DNA of 64,000 nucleotides from positions 1-64,000 of the forward strand of contig NZ_LMFR01000020.1 in the NCBI RefSeq assembly GCF_001426925.1. The letters run 5' to 3'. Shown here one piece after another: positions 33,476 through 42,900 of the stretch; the first letter of the stretch is position 1; every line of letters starts with the position of its first letter. The stretch comes from Microbacterium sp. Root53. Lineage in GTDB: Bacteria > Actinomycetota > Actinomycetes > Actinomycetales > Microbacteriaceae. The notes beneath the pieces are model-generated. The model saw only the letters and a program-made list of their open reading frames with translations, ran no database searches and was not told the DNA's origin. The position numbers and the translations under genes are program-made.

Positions 33476-34174
33476 GTGACGGATTCCGTTCGCGGACCTC
33501 AGCACCTGACCGAGAAGCTCGGCGTCGACATCGACGCCGAGCTTCTCGGTTTGGCGCTGACGCACCGCTCCTTCGCCTACGAGAACGGCGGCATCCCGCA
33601 CAACGAGCGCCTGGAGTTCCTGGGCGACTCGGTGCTGGGGCTGGCCGTGACGACGATGCTGTACTCGCGTCATCCCGAGCTCGAGGAGGGAGCGCTCGCC
33701 AAGCGCCGCGCCAGCGTCGTGTCGACCGTCGCCCTCGCGGAGATCGCCCGCGGCATCGGGCTGGGCGATCACCTGCGCCTCGGCCGCGGCGAGGAGCTCA
33801 CCGGGGGCCGCGACAAGGACTCGATCCTCGCCGACGCCATGGAGGCCGTGATCGGCGCCACCTACCTGTCGGCCGGGAGCGAGGCGGCGACCGCGATGGT
33901 GCTCCGCCTCATCGAGCCGCTGCTGAAGGACCCCGAGCGCTACGGCGCCGCGATGGACCCGAAGACCGCGCTGCAGGAGATCGCCGCGCGTCAGGGGCTC
34001 ACGCCGCCCGTGTACGCCGTCGAGGCCAGCGGCCCGGACCACGACCGCCGCTTCGTCGCCACGGTCGCGGTGGGGGAGCTCACCACCACGGGCGAGGGCA
34101 CCAGCAAGAAGACCGCCGAGATGGCCGCCGCGCTCGAGGCGTGGCGCCGGCTCAGCGACCGCGTCACGGCCTGA
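33476..34174 (+). CDS. rnc: Ribonuclease III
   Basis: The 232-residue endonuclease cuts double-stranded RNA, including rRNA precursors. The RNase III domain has the signature NERLEFLGDSVLGL (about residues 41-54) and the second acidic pair in KDSILADAMEAVIGATYL. A dsRNA-binding domain covers about residues 160-230 (DPKTALQEIAARQGL, GTSKKTAEMAAALEAW). It begins at GTG 33476, 10 bp after rpmF, and mutM follows 8 bp after its stop. Confidence 0.96.
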   Translation: MTDSVRGPQHLTEKLGVDIDAELLGLALTHRSFAYENGGIPHNERLEFLGDSVLGLAVTTMLYSRHPELEEGALAKRRASVVSTVALAEIARGIGLGDHLRLGRGEELTGGRDKDSILADAMEAVIGATYLSAGSEAATAMVLRLIEPLLKDPERYGAAMDPKTALQEIAARQGLTPPVYAVEASGPDHDRRFVATVAVGELTTTGEGTSKKTAEMAAALEAWRRLSDRVTA

Positions 34175-34182
34175 CGCCGCCG

Positions 34183-35112
34183 ATGCCGGAGCTGCCCGAG
34201 GTCGAGGTGGTGCGCGCGGGCCTGGCTCCCGCCGTCACCGGAGCACGCGTGCTCGGCGTCGAGGCGCACGATGCGCGCGCGCTCACGCGGCACCTCGGCG
34301 CACCGGACGACTTCGAGCGCCGCCTGACGGGGCGCCGGATCACCGGCACCGCGCGTCGCGGCAAGTTCCTGTGGCTGCCGCTCGGCGACGATCCCGCCGC
34401 GGGGCCCGAGGCCGTCATGGTCCACCTCGGCATGAGCGGCCAGATGCTGCTGCGCGCGCCGGGGGCGCCGGCCGAGCGGCACGAGCGCGTGCGGCTCGCG
34501 ATCGAGCACCCCGAGCACGGCGAGCTCGCGGTCGTGTTCGCGGATCAGCGCACGTTCGGATCGCTCGCGATCGACGCGCTGATCCCGACGCCCGACGGGC
34601 ATCCGGGCGGCTTCGGCGACGCCGCGCCGCTCGTGCCCGCACAGGCCGCGCACATCGCGCGGGATCCGATGGACCCGGCGTTCGACGATGCTCTGTTCCG
34701 GCGCCGGATCGCGGGCAAGTCGTCGGCGATCAAGCGGGTGCTGCTCGACCAGACGGTGGTGAGCGGCATCGGCAACATCTACGCCGACGAGGCGCTGTGG
34801 GCCGCGCGCGTGCACCCGGAGACCCTGGCGCGCGACCTGTCGACGCGCGCGATGAACCGCCTGCTCGCCGAGGTGCGCGCCGTGCTCGCGAAGGCGCTGG
34901 CTGAGGGCGGCACCAGCTTCGACGCGCAGTACGTCAACGTGAACGGCGAGGCGGGGTACTTCGCGCACAGCCTCAACGCCTACGGGCGGCACGGGAAGCC
35001 GTGCCCACGTTGCGGGCGCGCGATCGTCCGTGTCTCCTTCGCGAACCGCTCGAGTCACTACTGTCCCGCGTGCCAGCGCCGCGCCCGATCGGTGATATCC
35101 GGCACCGATTAA
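34183..35112 (+). CDS. mutM: Formamidopyrimidine-DNA glycosylase
   Basis: The 309-residue Fpg/Nei-family enzyme removes 8-oxoguanine and nicks the strand. The N-terminal PELPEVEVVRAGL supplies catalytic Pro2 and Glu3. IGNIYADEALWAARVHP holds the H2TH helix region, and a C-terminal zinc finger is seen as CPRCGRAIVRV...CPACQRR. It is slightly longer than E. coli MutM (269) owing to internal loops. Last gene of the yceD-rpmF-rnc-mutM run. Its 3' end adjoins an unusual A/T-rich palindrome at 35110. Confidence 0.96.
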   Translation: MPELPEVEVVRAGLAPAVTGARVLGVEAHDARALTRHLGAPDDFERRLTGRRITGTARRGKFLWLPLGDDPAAGPEAVMVHLGMSGQMLLRAPGAPAERHERVRLAIEHPEHGELAVVFADQRTFGSLAIDALIPTPDGHPGGFGDAAPLVPAQAAHIARDPMDPAFDDALFRRRIAGKSSAIKRVLLDQTVVSGIGNIYADEALWAARVHPETLARDLSTRAMNRLLAEVRAVLAKALAEGGTSFDAQYVNVNGEAGYFAHSLNAYGRHGKPCPRCGRAIVRVSFANRSSHYCPACQRRARSVISGTD

Positions 35113-35151
35113 GCGAATTCGCTTATGTGGTTTCGGTATCAGTGATACGGT
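35110..35151 (+). promoter_or_regulatory. Two palindromes overlapping the promoter of the SatD-like gene
   Basis: TAAGCGAATTCGCTTA (35110-35125) is a perfect 16-bp palindrome. GTATCAGTGATAC (35136-35148) is a perfect 6-1-6 palindrome. The second overlaps a -10 box TACGGT (35146-35151), which ends 6 nt before ATG 35158. The first would lie at the -35. Both are A/T-rich islands in GC-rich DNA. The gene they precede encodes a C-terminal helix-turn-helix, so autoregulation is likely. Confidence 0.65.
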
Positions 35152-35157
35152 GAAGGC

Positions 35158-35817
35158 ATGGTCGTAGCCGTCATCGCAGACATCGTGGCCTCGCGGGAGG
35201 CCCCCGACCGCGACGTGCTGCAACGCGAGATCGAGTCCGCGGCTCTCGCGATCGAGGAGGCGCGCCCGCGCGCGGTGCAGCGCTGGTGGCCCACGGTCGC
35301 CGACGAGTTCCAGGCCGTGTACGGCACCGTCGAGGACGCCCTGGTCGCGACGCTGTACCTGCAGCTCGCCCTGCCCAAGGGCGTCGCGTGCCGCTTCGGG
35401 CTCGGCCTCGGCGACATCAAGCCGGTCGAGTCGATGCTGGCCGACGCGATCCAGGACGGACCCGGATGGTGGGCCGCGCGCGAGGCCGTCGAGCGCGCGG
35501 AGGCGCTCGAGCGCGGCCGGCTGCCCGGCACGCGCTCGCGCTTCGTGGTGCATGAGACCCAGCCGGCCGAGGCGCGCGCCCAGGAGGCCGTGGTCAACGC
35601 CTACCTGGTGCTGCGCGACCAGGTCGTGGCCGACATGAGCCCGCGCGCCCGGCGCGTGGCGTTCGAGAGCTGGCGCGGACAGCAGCAGAAGGACATCGCG
35701 GCGCGCGAGGGGATCACGCAGGCCGCGGTGTCGCAGTCGATCAACAAGCCGCTCGTGCGGGCCCTGCGCCTCGGCGCAACCGAGCTGGGCGAGGCGGGCG
35801 GCCCGCCGAAGGGCTGA
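35158..35817 (+). CDS. SatD-family protein with C-terminal helix-turn-helix
   Basis: The 219-residue protein resembles the SatD family: an N-terminal alpha/beta domain (VVAVIADIVASREAPDR, WWPTVADEFQAVYGTVEDAL, CRFGLGLGDIK) that looks like a nucleotide-cyclase-type fold, and a C-terminal DNA-binding helix-turn-helix (QQKDIAAREGITQAAVSQS, about residues 180-200). SatD was named from acid tolerance in streptococci; its molecular action is unknown. Two palindromes overlap its promoter. It converges on cofD with a 6-bp gap. A ligand-sensing regulator is the best guess. Confidence 0.75.
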   Translation: MVVAVIADIVASREAPDRDVLQREIESAALAIEEARPRAVQRWWPTVADEFQAVYGTVEDALVATLYLQLALPKGVACRFGLGLGDIKPVESMLADAIQDGPGWWAAREAVERAEALERGRLPGTRSRFVVHETQPAEARAQEAVVNAYLVLRDQVVADMSPRARRVAFESWRGQQQKDIAAREGITQAAVSQSINKPLVRALRLGATELGEAGGPPKG

Positions 35818-35823
35818 CCCGGG

Positions 35824-36792
35824 TCAGCGCGGCGCGAGCGCGAGCGCCACGGCGTCCCCCGCGAGGCGGGCCGACGTGTCGGCGTCGCGCATCCACAGCG
35901 GCACCGCGCGCGTGCGGATGCCGATCCGCTCGAGCGGCTCGACCGCGCCGGCATCCGCCTCGTCGACGAGCCAGCCGTCGAGCAGCCCGCCCGACGCCCT
36001 CGCGCCGTAGTGCTCGGCGACGGCCTCGGCCGAGGTCTCCACGCCGATCGTGGCCAGGCACGCGTCGGCCATCCCGCGCACCACGGCGCCCGAGATGATC
36101 CCCGACACCCCGACGATCGGCGCATCCGCGACCGCGAGCGCCTCGCGCATCTCCGGCACGGCGAGCACCGGGCCCACCGACACGACGGGGTTCGACGGCG
36201 CGATCAGGATGACATCGGCCCCAGAGATCGCCTCCAGCGCGCCATCGGAGGGGACGGCCCGCTCGATGCCGCGCTGCACGAAGCCGGTCGCGGGCAGGGC
36301 CGCGCGGTGGTGCACCCACCACTCCTGGAAGTGGATCGGGTCGCCGTCGGCCAGGATCACGTGGGTGTCGATCTCGCTGTCGGTCGCGGGATGCATCGTC
36401 ACGCCGAGGTCCCACCGGGAACCGAGCCGCCGGTAGACCTCCGACACCGTGAGGCCCGCGCGCAGCCACGCCGTGCGCGCGATGTGCGTGCCGAGATCCA
36501 GGTCGCCGAGCGTGAACCACTCCGGCGCCGTGCCCCAGGCCGCCAGCTCGGCCGAGACGCGCTCGGTCTCGCCCGCGCGGCCCCAGCCCCGCTCGGCGTC
36601 GTTCACGCCGGCCAGCGCGTACAGCAGGCTGTCGTGGTCGGGGGCGATCCGCAGCCCCGACACCCACCAGTCGTCCGCGGTGTTGACCACCACGTCGATC
36701 CGGTCCTCGCCGCCGGTCCGCCGCACGTGCTCGCGCAGCCCCCTGACGAACCGGGCGCAGCCGACGCCGCCGCCGATCACGGTGAATCTCAT
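35824..36792 (-). CDS. cofD: 2-phospho-L-lactate transferase (F420 biosynthesis)
   Basis: The 322-residue protein (FbiA in mycobacteria) joins the phospho-lactyl or phosphoenolpyruvyl group to the deazaflavin Fo to make (dehydro-)F420-0. It has the N-terminal GGGVGCARFVRGL, the NTADDWWVSGLRIAPDHDS segment with substrate-binding Asp residues, LGDLDLGTHI and IAPSNPVVSVGPVL. No other F420 gene is in the window. The start ATG 36792 has TTGACT 6 nt upstream. Its presence indicates an F420-producing organism. Confidence 0.92.
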   Translation of the reverse strand: MRFTVIGGGVGCARFVRGLREHVRRTGGEDRIDVVVNTADDWWVSGLRIAPDHDSLLYALAGVNDAERGWGRAGETERVSAELAAWGTAPEWFTLGDLDLGTHIARTAWLRAGLTVSEVYRRLGSRWDLGVTMHPATDSEIDTHVILADGDPIHFQEWWVHHRAALPATGFVQRGIERAVPSDGALEAISGADVILIAPSNPVVSVGPVLAVPEMREALAVADAPIVGVSGIISGAVVRGMADACLATIGVETSAEAVAEHYGARASGGLLDGWLVDEADAGAVEPLERIGIRTRAVPLWMRDADTSARLAGDAVALALAPR

Positions 36793-36798
36793 GTCACC

Positions 36799-36804
36799 AG
36801 TCAA
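36799..36804 (-). promoter_or_regulatory. -10-like box of cofD (leaderless)
   Basis: TTGACT on the minus strand ends 6 nt before ATG 36792, within GGTTGACT-6-ATG as seen before the MBL-fold gene. Confidence 0.35.
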
Positions 36805-36827
36805 CCAGCGGCGGCGCCGGCCGGGAG

Positions 36828-37868
36828 CTACGCGAGCTTCTTCTCCCACGCGCCCGCGTACGACGCCGGAACGAAGCCCACGGCCTCGTTCACGTCGAGC
36901 ATGTACCGGTTCTCCTCGGGCACGATCTCGTGCCAGCGCCTCAGCCCGACGCACTTGACGATCGCGCCGAGCCGGCGACCGCGGTGCTCCGGCATCACGA
37001 GCGTGCCCCACTGGGAGGTCGGGCGGGTGCGATCCGGCCCGATCTGCAGCTCGTTGAACGCCGCGACCTCGCCCGTCGGCTCGTGGATGACCAGGGTCAC
37101 GCCCATGAGCGTCCCCGCCTCGGCGAACCGCCCGTCGCGCTCGAACACGCGCTCCGTGTCCCAGACCGACTGCTCGGCCGACAGCTCGCCGACGGGGACG
37201 TCGGAGCTCATCCGCGCGATCGCGGCGGCGTAGCCGGCGGCGTACTCGGGTGGGGTGGCCCCCGACCACCAGACCGCGCGGTAGTCCGGTCCGGCCTTGG
37301 CGAGCGCCTGCTCGAGCAGCCGGTCGACCGCGTCGTAGGAGCCCTGCAGGTCGAACACGCTGTTGCGCTCGACCTGCCCCAGCGCGTAGCCGTTGCGCAT
37401 CATGCGCCGGTACCCGGCGTCGAGGGGAATCCATCCGGCTCCCGTCGGCGGGGTCACGCGGTCCTCGACGGGCTCCGCGCGGTGGATGGTCCACGACTGC
37501 AGGATGCGGCGGCCCGACTCGCGCGCCATGCGCTCGAGCTCGGCGAACAGCGCGTCGGCGACGGGACCGTCGTCGTGCTCCGCGGCGAGCGACACGTCGA
37601 TCTCGGCCGACTCCTGGGTGGTCTTGTCGAGCTCCAGGTAGGCCATGCCGGCCGGCTCGCCGTCCACCCGCGCGGCGATCACCCGCGTCGCGCGGTACGG
37701 CGTCTCGCGCCACCGGACGATCAGCTCCCGCGGATCGTCGTCGTGCAGGTCGGTGCCGGACTCGCGTCGCCACGCCTGGTTCGACAGCTCCGCGAGGGCG
37801 ACGAACTCCGCCGCCTCCGGGGCGTCGAGCGTCTCGGGCACGGCGACCGACTCGATCCGGATGTCCAT
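36828..37868 (-). CDS. Tandem-GNAT acetyltransferase-like protein (copy 1)
   Basis: The 346-residue protein looks like a double GNAT: an N-terminal half with AARVDGEPAGMAYLEL and ADALFAELERMARESGRRIL, and a C-terminal half with GVTLVIHEPTGEVAAFNELQIG, then LVMPEHRGRRLGAIVKCVGL (the acetyl-CoA pyrophosphate loop of motif A) and NEAVGFVP (motif B). Its nearest visible relative is the gene directly upstream, with which it shares nearly the same C-terminus. ATG 37868 overlaps the upstream stop (TGATG), so the two are co-translated. Substrate unknown. Confidence 0.8.
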   Translation of the reverse strand: MDIRIESVAVPETLDAPEAAEFVALAELSNQAWRRESGTDLHDDDPRELIVRWRETPYRATRVIAARVDGEPAGMAYLELDKTTQESAEIDVSLAAEHDDGPVADALFAELERMARESGRRILQSWTIHRAEPVEDRVTPPTGAGWIPLDAGYRRMMRNGYALGQVERNSVFDLQGSYDAVDRLLEQALAKAGPDYRAVWWSGATPPEYAAGYAAAIARMSSDVPVGELSAEQSVWDTERVFERDGRFAEAGTLMGVTLVIHEPTGEVAAFNELQIGPDRTRPTSQWGTLVMPEHRGRRLGAIVKCVGLRRWHEIVPEENRYMLDVNEAVGFVPASYAGAWEKKLA

Positions 37869-38965
37869 CACAGTTCCTTCTTCCACTCGCCTGACGTGGC
37901 CGCGGGAGCGAACCCGACGGCCTCGTTCACGTCGAGCATGAACCTGTTCTCCTCGGCGTTGAACGTCATGACCCGCGGCGAGGTCGGCACGAGCTCGTGC
38001 CAGCGGATCAGGCCGAGGCACTTCACGATCGTGCCGAGGCGGTGCCCGCGGTGCTCCGGCAGCACGAGCGTTCCGTAGTTCTGCGTCGGGCGCGAGCGGT
38101 CACGTCCAATCACGAGCTCGTTGAACGCGGCGACGGCGCCGGTCGGCTCGTGGACGACCGCCGCGACCGCCATGAGCTGGCCGGCGTCGGCCTGGAGCCG
38201 CTCGCGGTAGCGGATGCGCTCCGCGTCCCAGGCCTCGGGCTCCCAGTCGAGCTCTCCGCTCGGCACGTCCGTGGCCATCCTGCCCACGGCGTAGGCGTAG
38301 CCGTCCACGAGCTCGTCGGCGGCCGGCGACGGCCACCACACCGGGCGGTACTCGGGCCCGGCCGCGGCCAGCGCGGTCTCGAGCATCCGCTCGGCACGCG
38401 TCAGCGACGCCGCGAACTCGAACGTGCTGACGCGCTCGACCTGACCCAGCGTGTACCCGTGCCGAAGCAGACGCCGCGTGCTGTCCGCCTCGAGCGGGAC
38501 GGAGCCGATGCCCGCCGGCGACGGGAGGCGTTCGCCCGGCACGTCGATCGTGGTGAGGTTCCAGGTGTACAGCACCGAGCGGCCTGCGTCGCGCGCGAGG
38601 CGCTCGGCCTCCTCGATCAGCGCGTCCTCGATGCCCGCGCCGCGGGCGTCGGGCGCGACGTGGAAGCCCGCGTTCGCGGAGCGCTCGCCGTCGAGCGGGA
38701 CGTCGAGCTCGAGGACGCCGACCACGCGGTACTCGAGCCGCGCCAGGCGGACCCGGCGGTCGACGTACCGGGTGGCGCGCAGGCCGGCGAGCCACTCCGC
38801 GGGCTCGGCGTCGAACAGCGTCGTGCCGGTGTCGTGCCGCAGGGCGTCGGTCATGACGCGCGCCGCGGCGAGGAGGTCGGCGGCCTCGGGGGCGTCGACC
38901 GAGGAGGGGAGCCGGAGCGCGTCGATGCGCAGGCCGGCGAGAAGGGATCCCGTCGTGGGGGACAT
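37868..38965 (-). CDS. Tandem-GNAT acetyltransferase-like protein (copy 2)
   Basis: The 365-residue protein is a paralogue of the downstream gene product: same layout, with VSTFEF...LTRAERMLE, VVHEPTGAVAAFNELVIG, LVLPEHRGHRLGTIVKCLGL and EENRFMLDVNEAVGFAP. The two differ enough to be an old duplication. A GNAT acetyl-CoA loop is visible only in the C-terminal half (HRGHRLGT). AAGGAAAG precedes ATG 38965. It opens a two-gene operon. Substrate unknown; related enzymes acetylate antibiotics, amines or peptides, but no motif decides. Confidence 0.8.
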   Translation of the reverse strand: MSPTTGSLLAGLRIDALRLPSSVDAPEAADLLAAARVMTDALRHDTGTTLFDAEPAEWLAGLRATRYVDRRVRLARLEYRVVGVLELDVPLDGERSANAGFHVAPDARGAGIEDALIEEAERLARDAGRSVLYTWNLTTIDVPGERLPSPAGIGSVPLEADSTRRLLRHGYTLGQVERVSTFEFAASLTRAERMLETALAAAGPEYRPVWWPSPAADELVDGYAYAVGRMATDVPSGELDWEPEAWDAERIRYRERLQADAGQLMAVAAVVHEPTGAVAAFNELVIGRDRSRPTQNYGTLVLPEHRGHRLGTIVKCLGLIRWHELVPTSPRVMTFNAEENRFMLDVNEAVGFAPAATSGEWKKEL

Positions 38966-39036
38966 GGTGGAGCTTTCCTTCCGGATGGAGGTTCGGCCGG
39001 GCGGGGGATCGCCCCGCCCGGCCGGGGTGGGGTTCG

Positions 39037-39375
39037 TCAGCGGCCGAACTGGCCGGTGTAGGCGATCAGGCCGCTGGCGGCGCGGGCCCGTTCGAGGGCC
39101 GCGCGGTGTTCGCGGATCGCGCGCTCGGCGAGGGCCTCGCGCAGGTCGCGGCGTTCGATCGTCTCGGCGTCGCGCGGCTCGGGGCGGGTGCCCCACAGCA
39201 GCAGCTTGAGACCGATCCACATGGCCACCCGGTCGGGAAGCGCGGTGCGTGCAGAGCGGTTCTGCAGCGCCTGCGCGGCCTGTTGGGGAGGCCCCGGCGG
39301 ATGCGACGTGCGCGCCGCGAGGCTCTCGGCCTCGTGGCGGTTGTCGCGGCGACCGGTGATGAGCGTGTTCGACAT
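39037..39375 (-). CDS. Small hypothetical protein with amphipathic/hydrophobic centre
   Basis: The predicted 112-residue protein has a polar N-terminus, a hydrophobic central segment (RVAMWIGLKLLLWGTRPE, about residues 48-65) and an Arg/Glu-rich helical C-terminal part (ERRDLREALAERAIREHRAALERARA). GGAG lies 6 nt before ATG 39375. The central segment is short for a membrane span and might be a peripheral membrane helix. No family recognised. It lies 71 bp upstream, on the same strand, of the GNAT pair. Confidence 0.55.
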   Translation of the reverse strand: MSNTLITGRRDNRHEAESLAARTSHPPGPPQQAAQALQNRSARTALPDRVAMWIGLKLLLWGTRPEPRDAETIERRDLREALAERAIREHRAALERARAASGLIAYTGQFGR

Positions 39376-39623
39376 GGTGTTCTCCTCAGGAGCGCCCCGG
39401 ACAGGGGCGGATGGACGTCCCCACGGCTCGGGGGACGGGGATTGCGGCGACCCTCGCGGAGAAGCGGGATCGCGGAAGGCGCGGACCGCGGAGGCCGGGT
39501 CAGGCGCGGAGCCGACGGAGTCGGCGCGGGGACCATTCGGCGCGGGCGGTCATGACGACCGGCGGAGGCGCGGCGGAGGTCCGGAGGCGGGGCCGGGTCG
39601 CCCGGGGTGGGCGACGGCGGACG

Positions 39624-39725
39624 TCAGCCGAGGATGCGCGCGGCGCGGTGCGCCGCATCGAGCGCGCGGATGGGGCCGGACGCCTTTCCGGTGAACCGGG
39701 TCACTGGTGCAGTGATCATGAACAT
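39624..39725 (-). CDS. Very small ORF, 33 residues
   Basis: ATG 39725 follows a near-perfect GAGGAGG at a 5-nt distance, better than most genes in the window. It opens a 33-residue frame (MFMITAPVTRFTGKASG... ending AARILG). The product is basic and has no signal or membrane segment. Codon use matches the genome. No homologue is known to me. It lies between smc (divergent) and the hypothetical gene at 39037, with about 250 bp of GC-rich DNA without genes in between. Confidence 0.45.
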   Translation of the reverse strand: MFMITAPVTRFTGKASGPIRALDAAHRAARILG

Positions 39726-39923
39726 GACGCCCTCCTCTCGATCTCGCGGGCTTGCGGAGAATGACGCTATAGCGGCGCGGACGTCGTCGTCAAGCGGATT
39801 CTCAGATTCGATGCGAACCGCGTGCGCGCTGCGCGGTGCGGCGAGGCCCGTCCGGTAGCGTGAATCCCGGCGATTTCCAGGGATCGCGGCCCCGTGCGGG
39901 CACCGGAATCGAGAGGACCGCGG

Positions 39924-42900
39924 ATGCACCTGAAGAGCGTGACGCTCAAGGGCTTCAAGTCGTTCGCGCAGCCCACCACGTTCGCGCTCGAGCCGGGTGT
40001 GACCGCGATCGTGGGGCCCAACGGATCCGGCAAGTCCAACGTCGTCGACGCGCTCGCGTGGGTGATGGGCGAGCAGGGCGCCAAGACCCTGCGCGGCGGC
40101 AAGATGGAGGACGTCATCTTCGCCGGCACGGCGACGCGCGGGCCGCTCGGCCGCGCCGAGGTGCAGCTCACGATCGACAACTCGGACGGCGCCCTGCCGA
40201 TCGAGTACAGCGAGGTGACGATCAGCCGCACGCTGTTCCGCAACGGCTCGAGCGAGTACGCGATCAACGGCGAGTCCTGCCGCCTGCTCGACGTCCAGGA
40301 GCTCCTGAGCGATTCGGGTCTGGGGCGCGAGATGCACGTGATCGTCGGCCAGGGCCGCCTCGACGCGGTCCTGCAGGCGACCCCCGAGGACCGGCGCGGG
40401 TTCATCGAGGAGGCCGCGGGCATCCTGAAGCACCGCCGCCGCAAGGAGAAGACCCTCCGCAAGCTCGAGGCGATGGAGCAGAACCTGACGCGCCTGAGCG
40501 ACCTGGCGGGGGAGATCCGCCGGCAGCTCAAGCCCCTCGGCAAGCAGGCCGAGATCGCGCGCGAGGCGCAGACCATCGCGGCGATCGTGCGCGACGCCAA
40601 GGCGCGCCTGCTGGCCGACGAGGTCGTTCAGCTGCGCGCCGCGCTCGCGGACCACGCGCGCAGCGAGCAGGAGCGCCACACCGAGCGCCTGGTGCTGCAG
40701 GAGCAGGCCGACGGCGTGCGCGCCCGCATCGCCCAGCTCGAGCGCGAGCAGAACGCCGAGGCGGTCGACGAGGCCCGGCGCGTGGCGTTCGCGCTCGAGC
40801 AGGTGCAGGAGCGGCTGCGCGGCCTGTACACGCTGGCCAACCAGCGCCTGGCGCTGCTCGGCGCTGACGAGGACCCGAGCACGGTGGCCGTCACGGTCAC
40901 GCAGGCCGCGATCGACGAGGCGCGTGCGGAGATCACGCAGATCTCCGACGGTCTGGGCGATGCGCAGGACGCCGTCCAGGAGGCCGCGCGCGCCGTGATG
41001 CGCGCGCGGGCCGAGCTCGACGCGCTCGACGCCGACATCGCCGAGCAGAGCGCGCTCGTGTCGGAGCACGACATGCGGCTGACCGCCCTGCGCGGCTCGG
41101 CGGAGGCGGCCCAGTCGGCTCTGGCAGCCGTCCGCGGCGCGGTGCTGCGTCAGCAGAACGCGCTCGACGCCGCCGATCAGCGCCGGATCGAGGCGGCCGA
41201 GGCGCTCGAGCAGATCGACCCCGCCGTGGTGTCCGAGGGCACCGCCGCCGAGCACCAGGCGGCGTACGAGGCCGCGCAGCGCGAGACCGCCGACGCCGAG
41301 GCCGAGCTGGAGCGGATCCGCGAGACCCACCGCACGGCCGAGCGCGAGGCCGACGCCCTGACGGCGAAGGTCGCGGCGCTGTCGAGCGCGCTCGACGTCC
41401 AGAACGGCGCGGCGGCGCTCGTGGCGCGCGGAGGCGAGGGCGTGCGCGGGCTCGTGGGCGACGCGGTGCACGTCGACGCGGGCTACGAGGCCGCCGTCGC
41501 GGCGGTGCTCGGCCCCCTCGCCGAGGGCGTGCTCGTGGACTCGCGCGCCGCGGCGTACGCCGTCGCCGAGGGCGCCGCGGAGTTCGGCGTGCTCGACATC
41601 GTGATCGCCGAGGCGGACGTCGACGTCGCCGCGCTTCCGTCGGTCGCAGGCGTCGTCCGGGCGCGCGACGTCGTGCGCGCGCCCGAGGGCGTGCTGCGCA
41701 TCCTGGACCACGTGGCCATCGCGGACGACCTCGCAGCGGCCCGCGCCGCGTTCGACGCCGCGGGCGCGGACGTCGGCGGCCGGCTCGTCGTGGTGACCCG
41801 TGCGGGCGAGGTGTGCACGGCGCAGACACTGCGCGCGGGCACGGGGGAGCGATCGCGGCTCGAGCTGCAGGCGGAGCGCGACGCGGCCGCCGCGCGGCTT
41901 GACGAGGTCCGCGTGCAGGTCGAGGCCCTGACCGTCGAGCGCAGCGAGGCGAACGAGCGCCTGCAGACCGCACGGCGCGTCGGCAAGGAGGCGCTGCAGG
42001 CGCTGCGCGAGCACGATGCGCAGCTCGCGCAGCACGCCGAGAAGCTCAACCGCGCCACGGTGCGCCACGAGTCGGCCGTCGCGGAGTGCGAGCGGCTCGA
42101 GGCGGGACTCGCCCAGGCGCAGGGGGCGGTCGCCGACGCCGAGACCAAGGCCAAGGCCGCCGCCGACGAGCTCAACCGGGCCCTCGAGAAGCCCCGCCCC
42201 ATCCTCGACGCCTCGGCGCGCGACGGGTATCTCGCCGCCCTCGACGCGGCCCGCGAGGAGGAGATGCGCGCGCGCCTGGAGGTCGAGACGCTCCGCGAGC
42301 GCGTCCGGGCCGCCGAGGCGCGCGCGGCGAGCCTGGAGCGCCAGCGCGAGCGGGAGCGCGAGGCGGCCGCTCAGGCGGCCCGCCGTGCCGTGATCCGCCG
42401 CGCCCAGCGCGAGATCGCGGAGGGCGTCGCGGCCGAGCTGCCGCGCCTGCTGGACTCCGTGGACCGGTCGGTCGCGGAGGCCCGCCTGGCGCTGGCCGAG
42501 GCCGAGAGCGCGCGCAGCGCGGTATCGAGCGAGCTGCGCGAGCTGCGCGGCCAGGAGGCCGCCCTGCGCGAGCGCCTCACCGGGCTGACCGAGAGCGTGC
42601 ACGGCCTCGAGCTCCAGATCCACGAGAAGAAGCTGCACGTCACGAGCCTGCTCGAGCGGGTGTCGAGCGAGCTCGGCCTGAACGAGGACGTGCTGGTTTC
42701 GGAATACGGTCCGGACCAGCCGGTTCCGCGCGATGTTGCCGACATCGGCACCCCGGACGACGCGCACGCCGAGAGCGCGGAACATGCCGCGGACGACATG
42801 CCCGCCACGCTGCCGTACGACCGGAGCATGCAGGAGCGCCGCCTCCGCGACGCGGAGCGCAAGCTCGCCCAGCTGGGGCGGGTGAACCCGCTCGCGCTCG

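Noticed and set aside
39376..39623. Possible small ORF (17 codons) on the minus strand near 39553
   Set aside because: No ribosome-binding site, Arg-rich chance sequence; nothing else visible in this gap.
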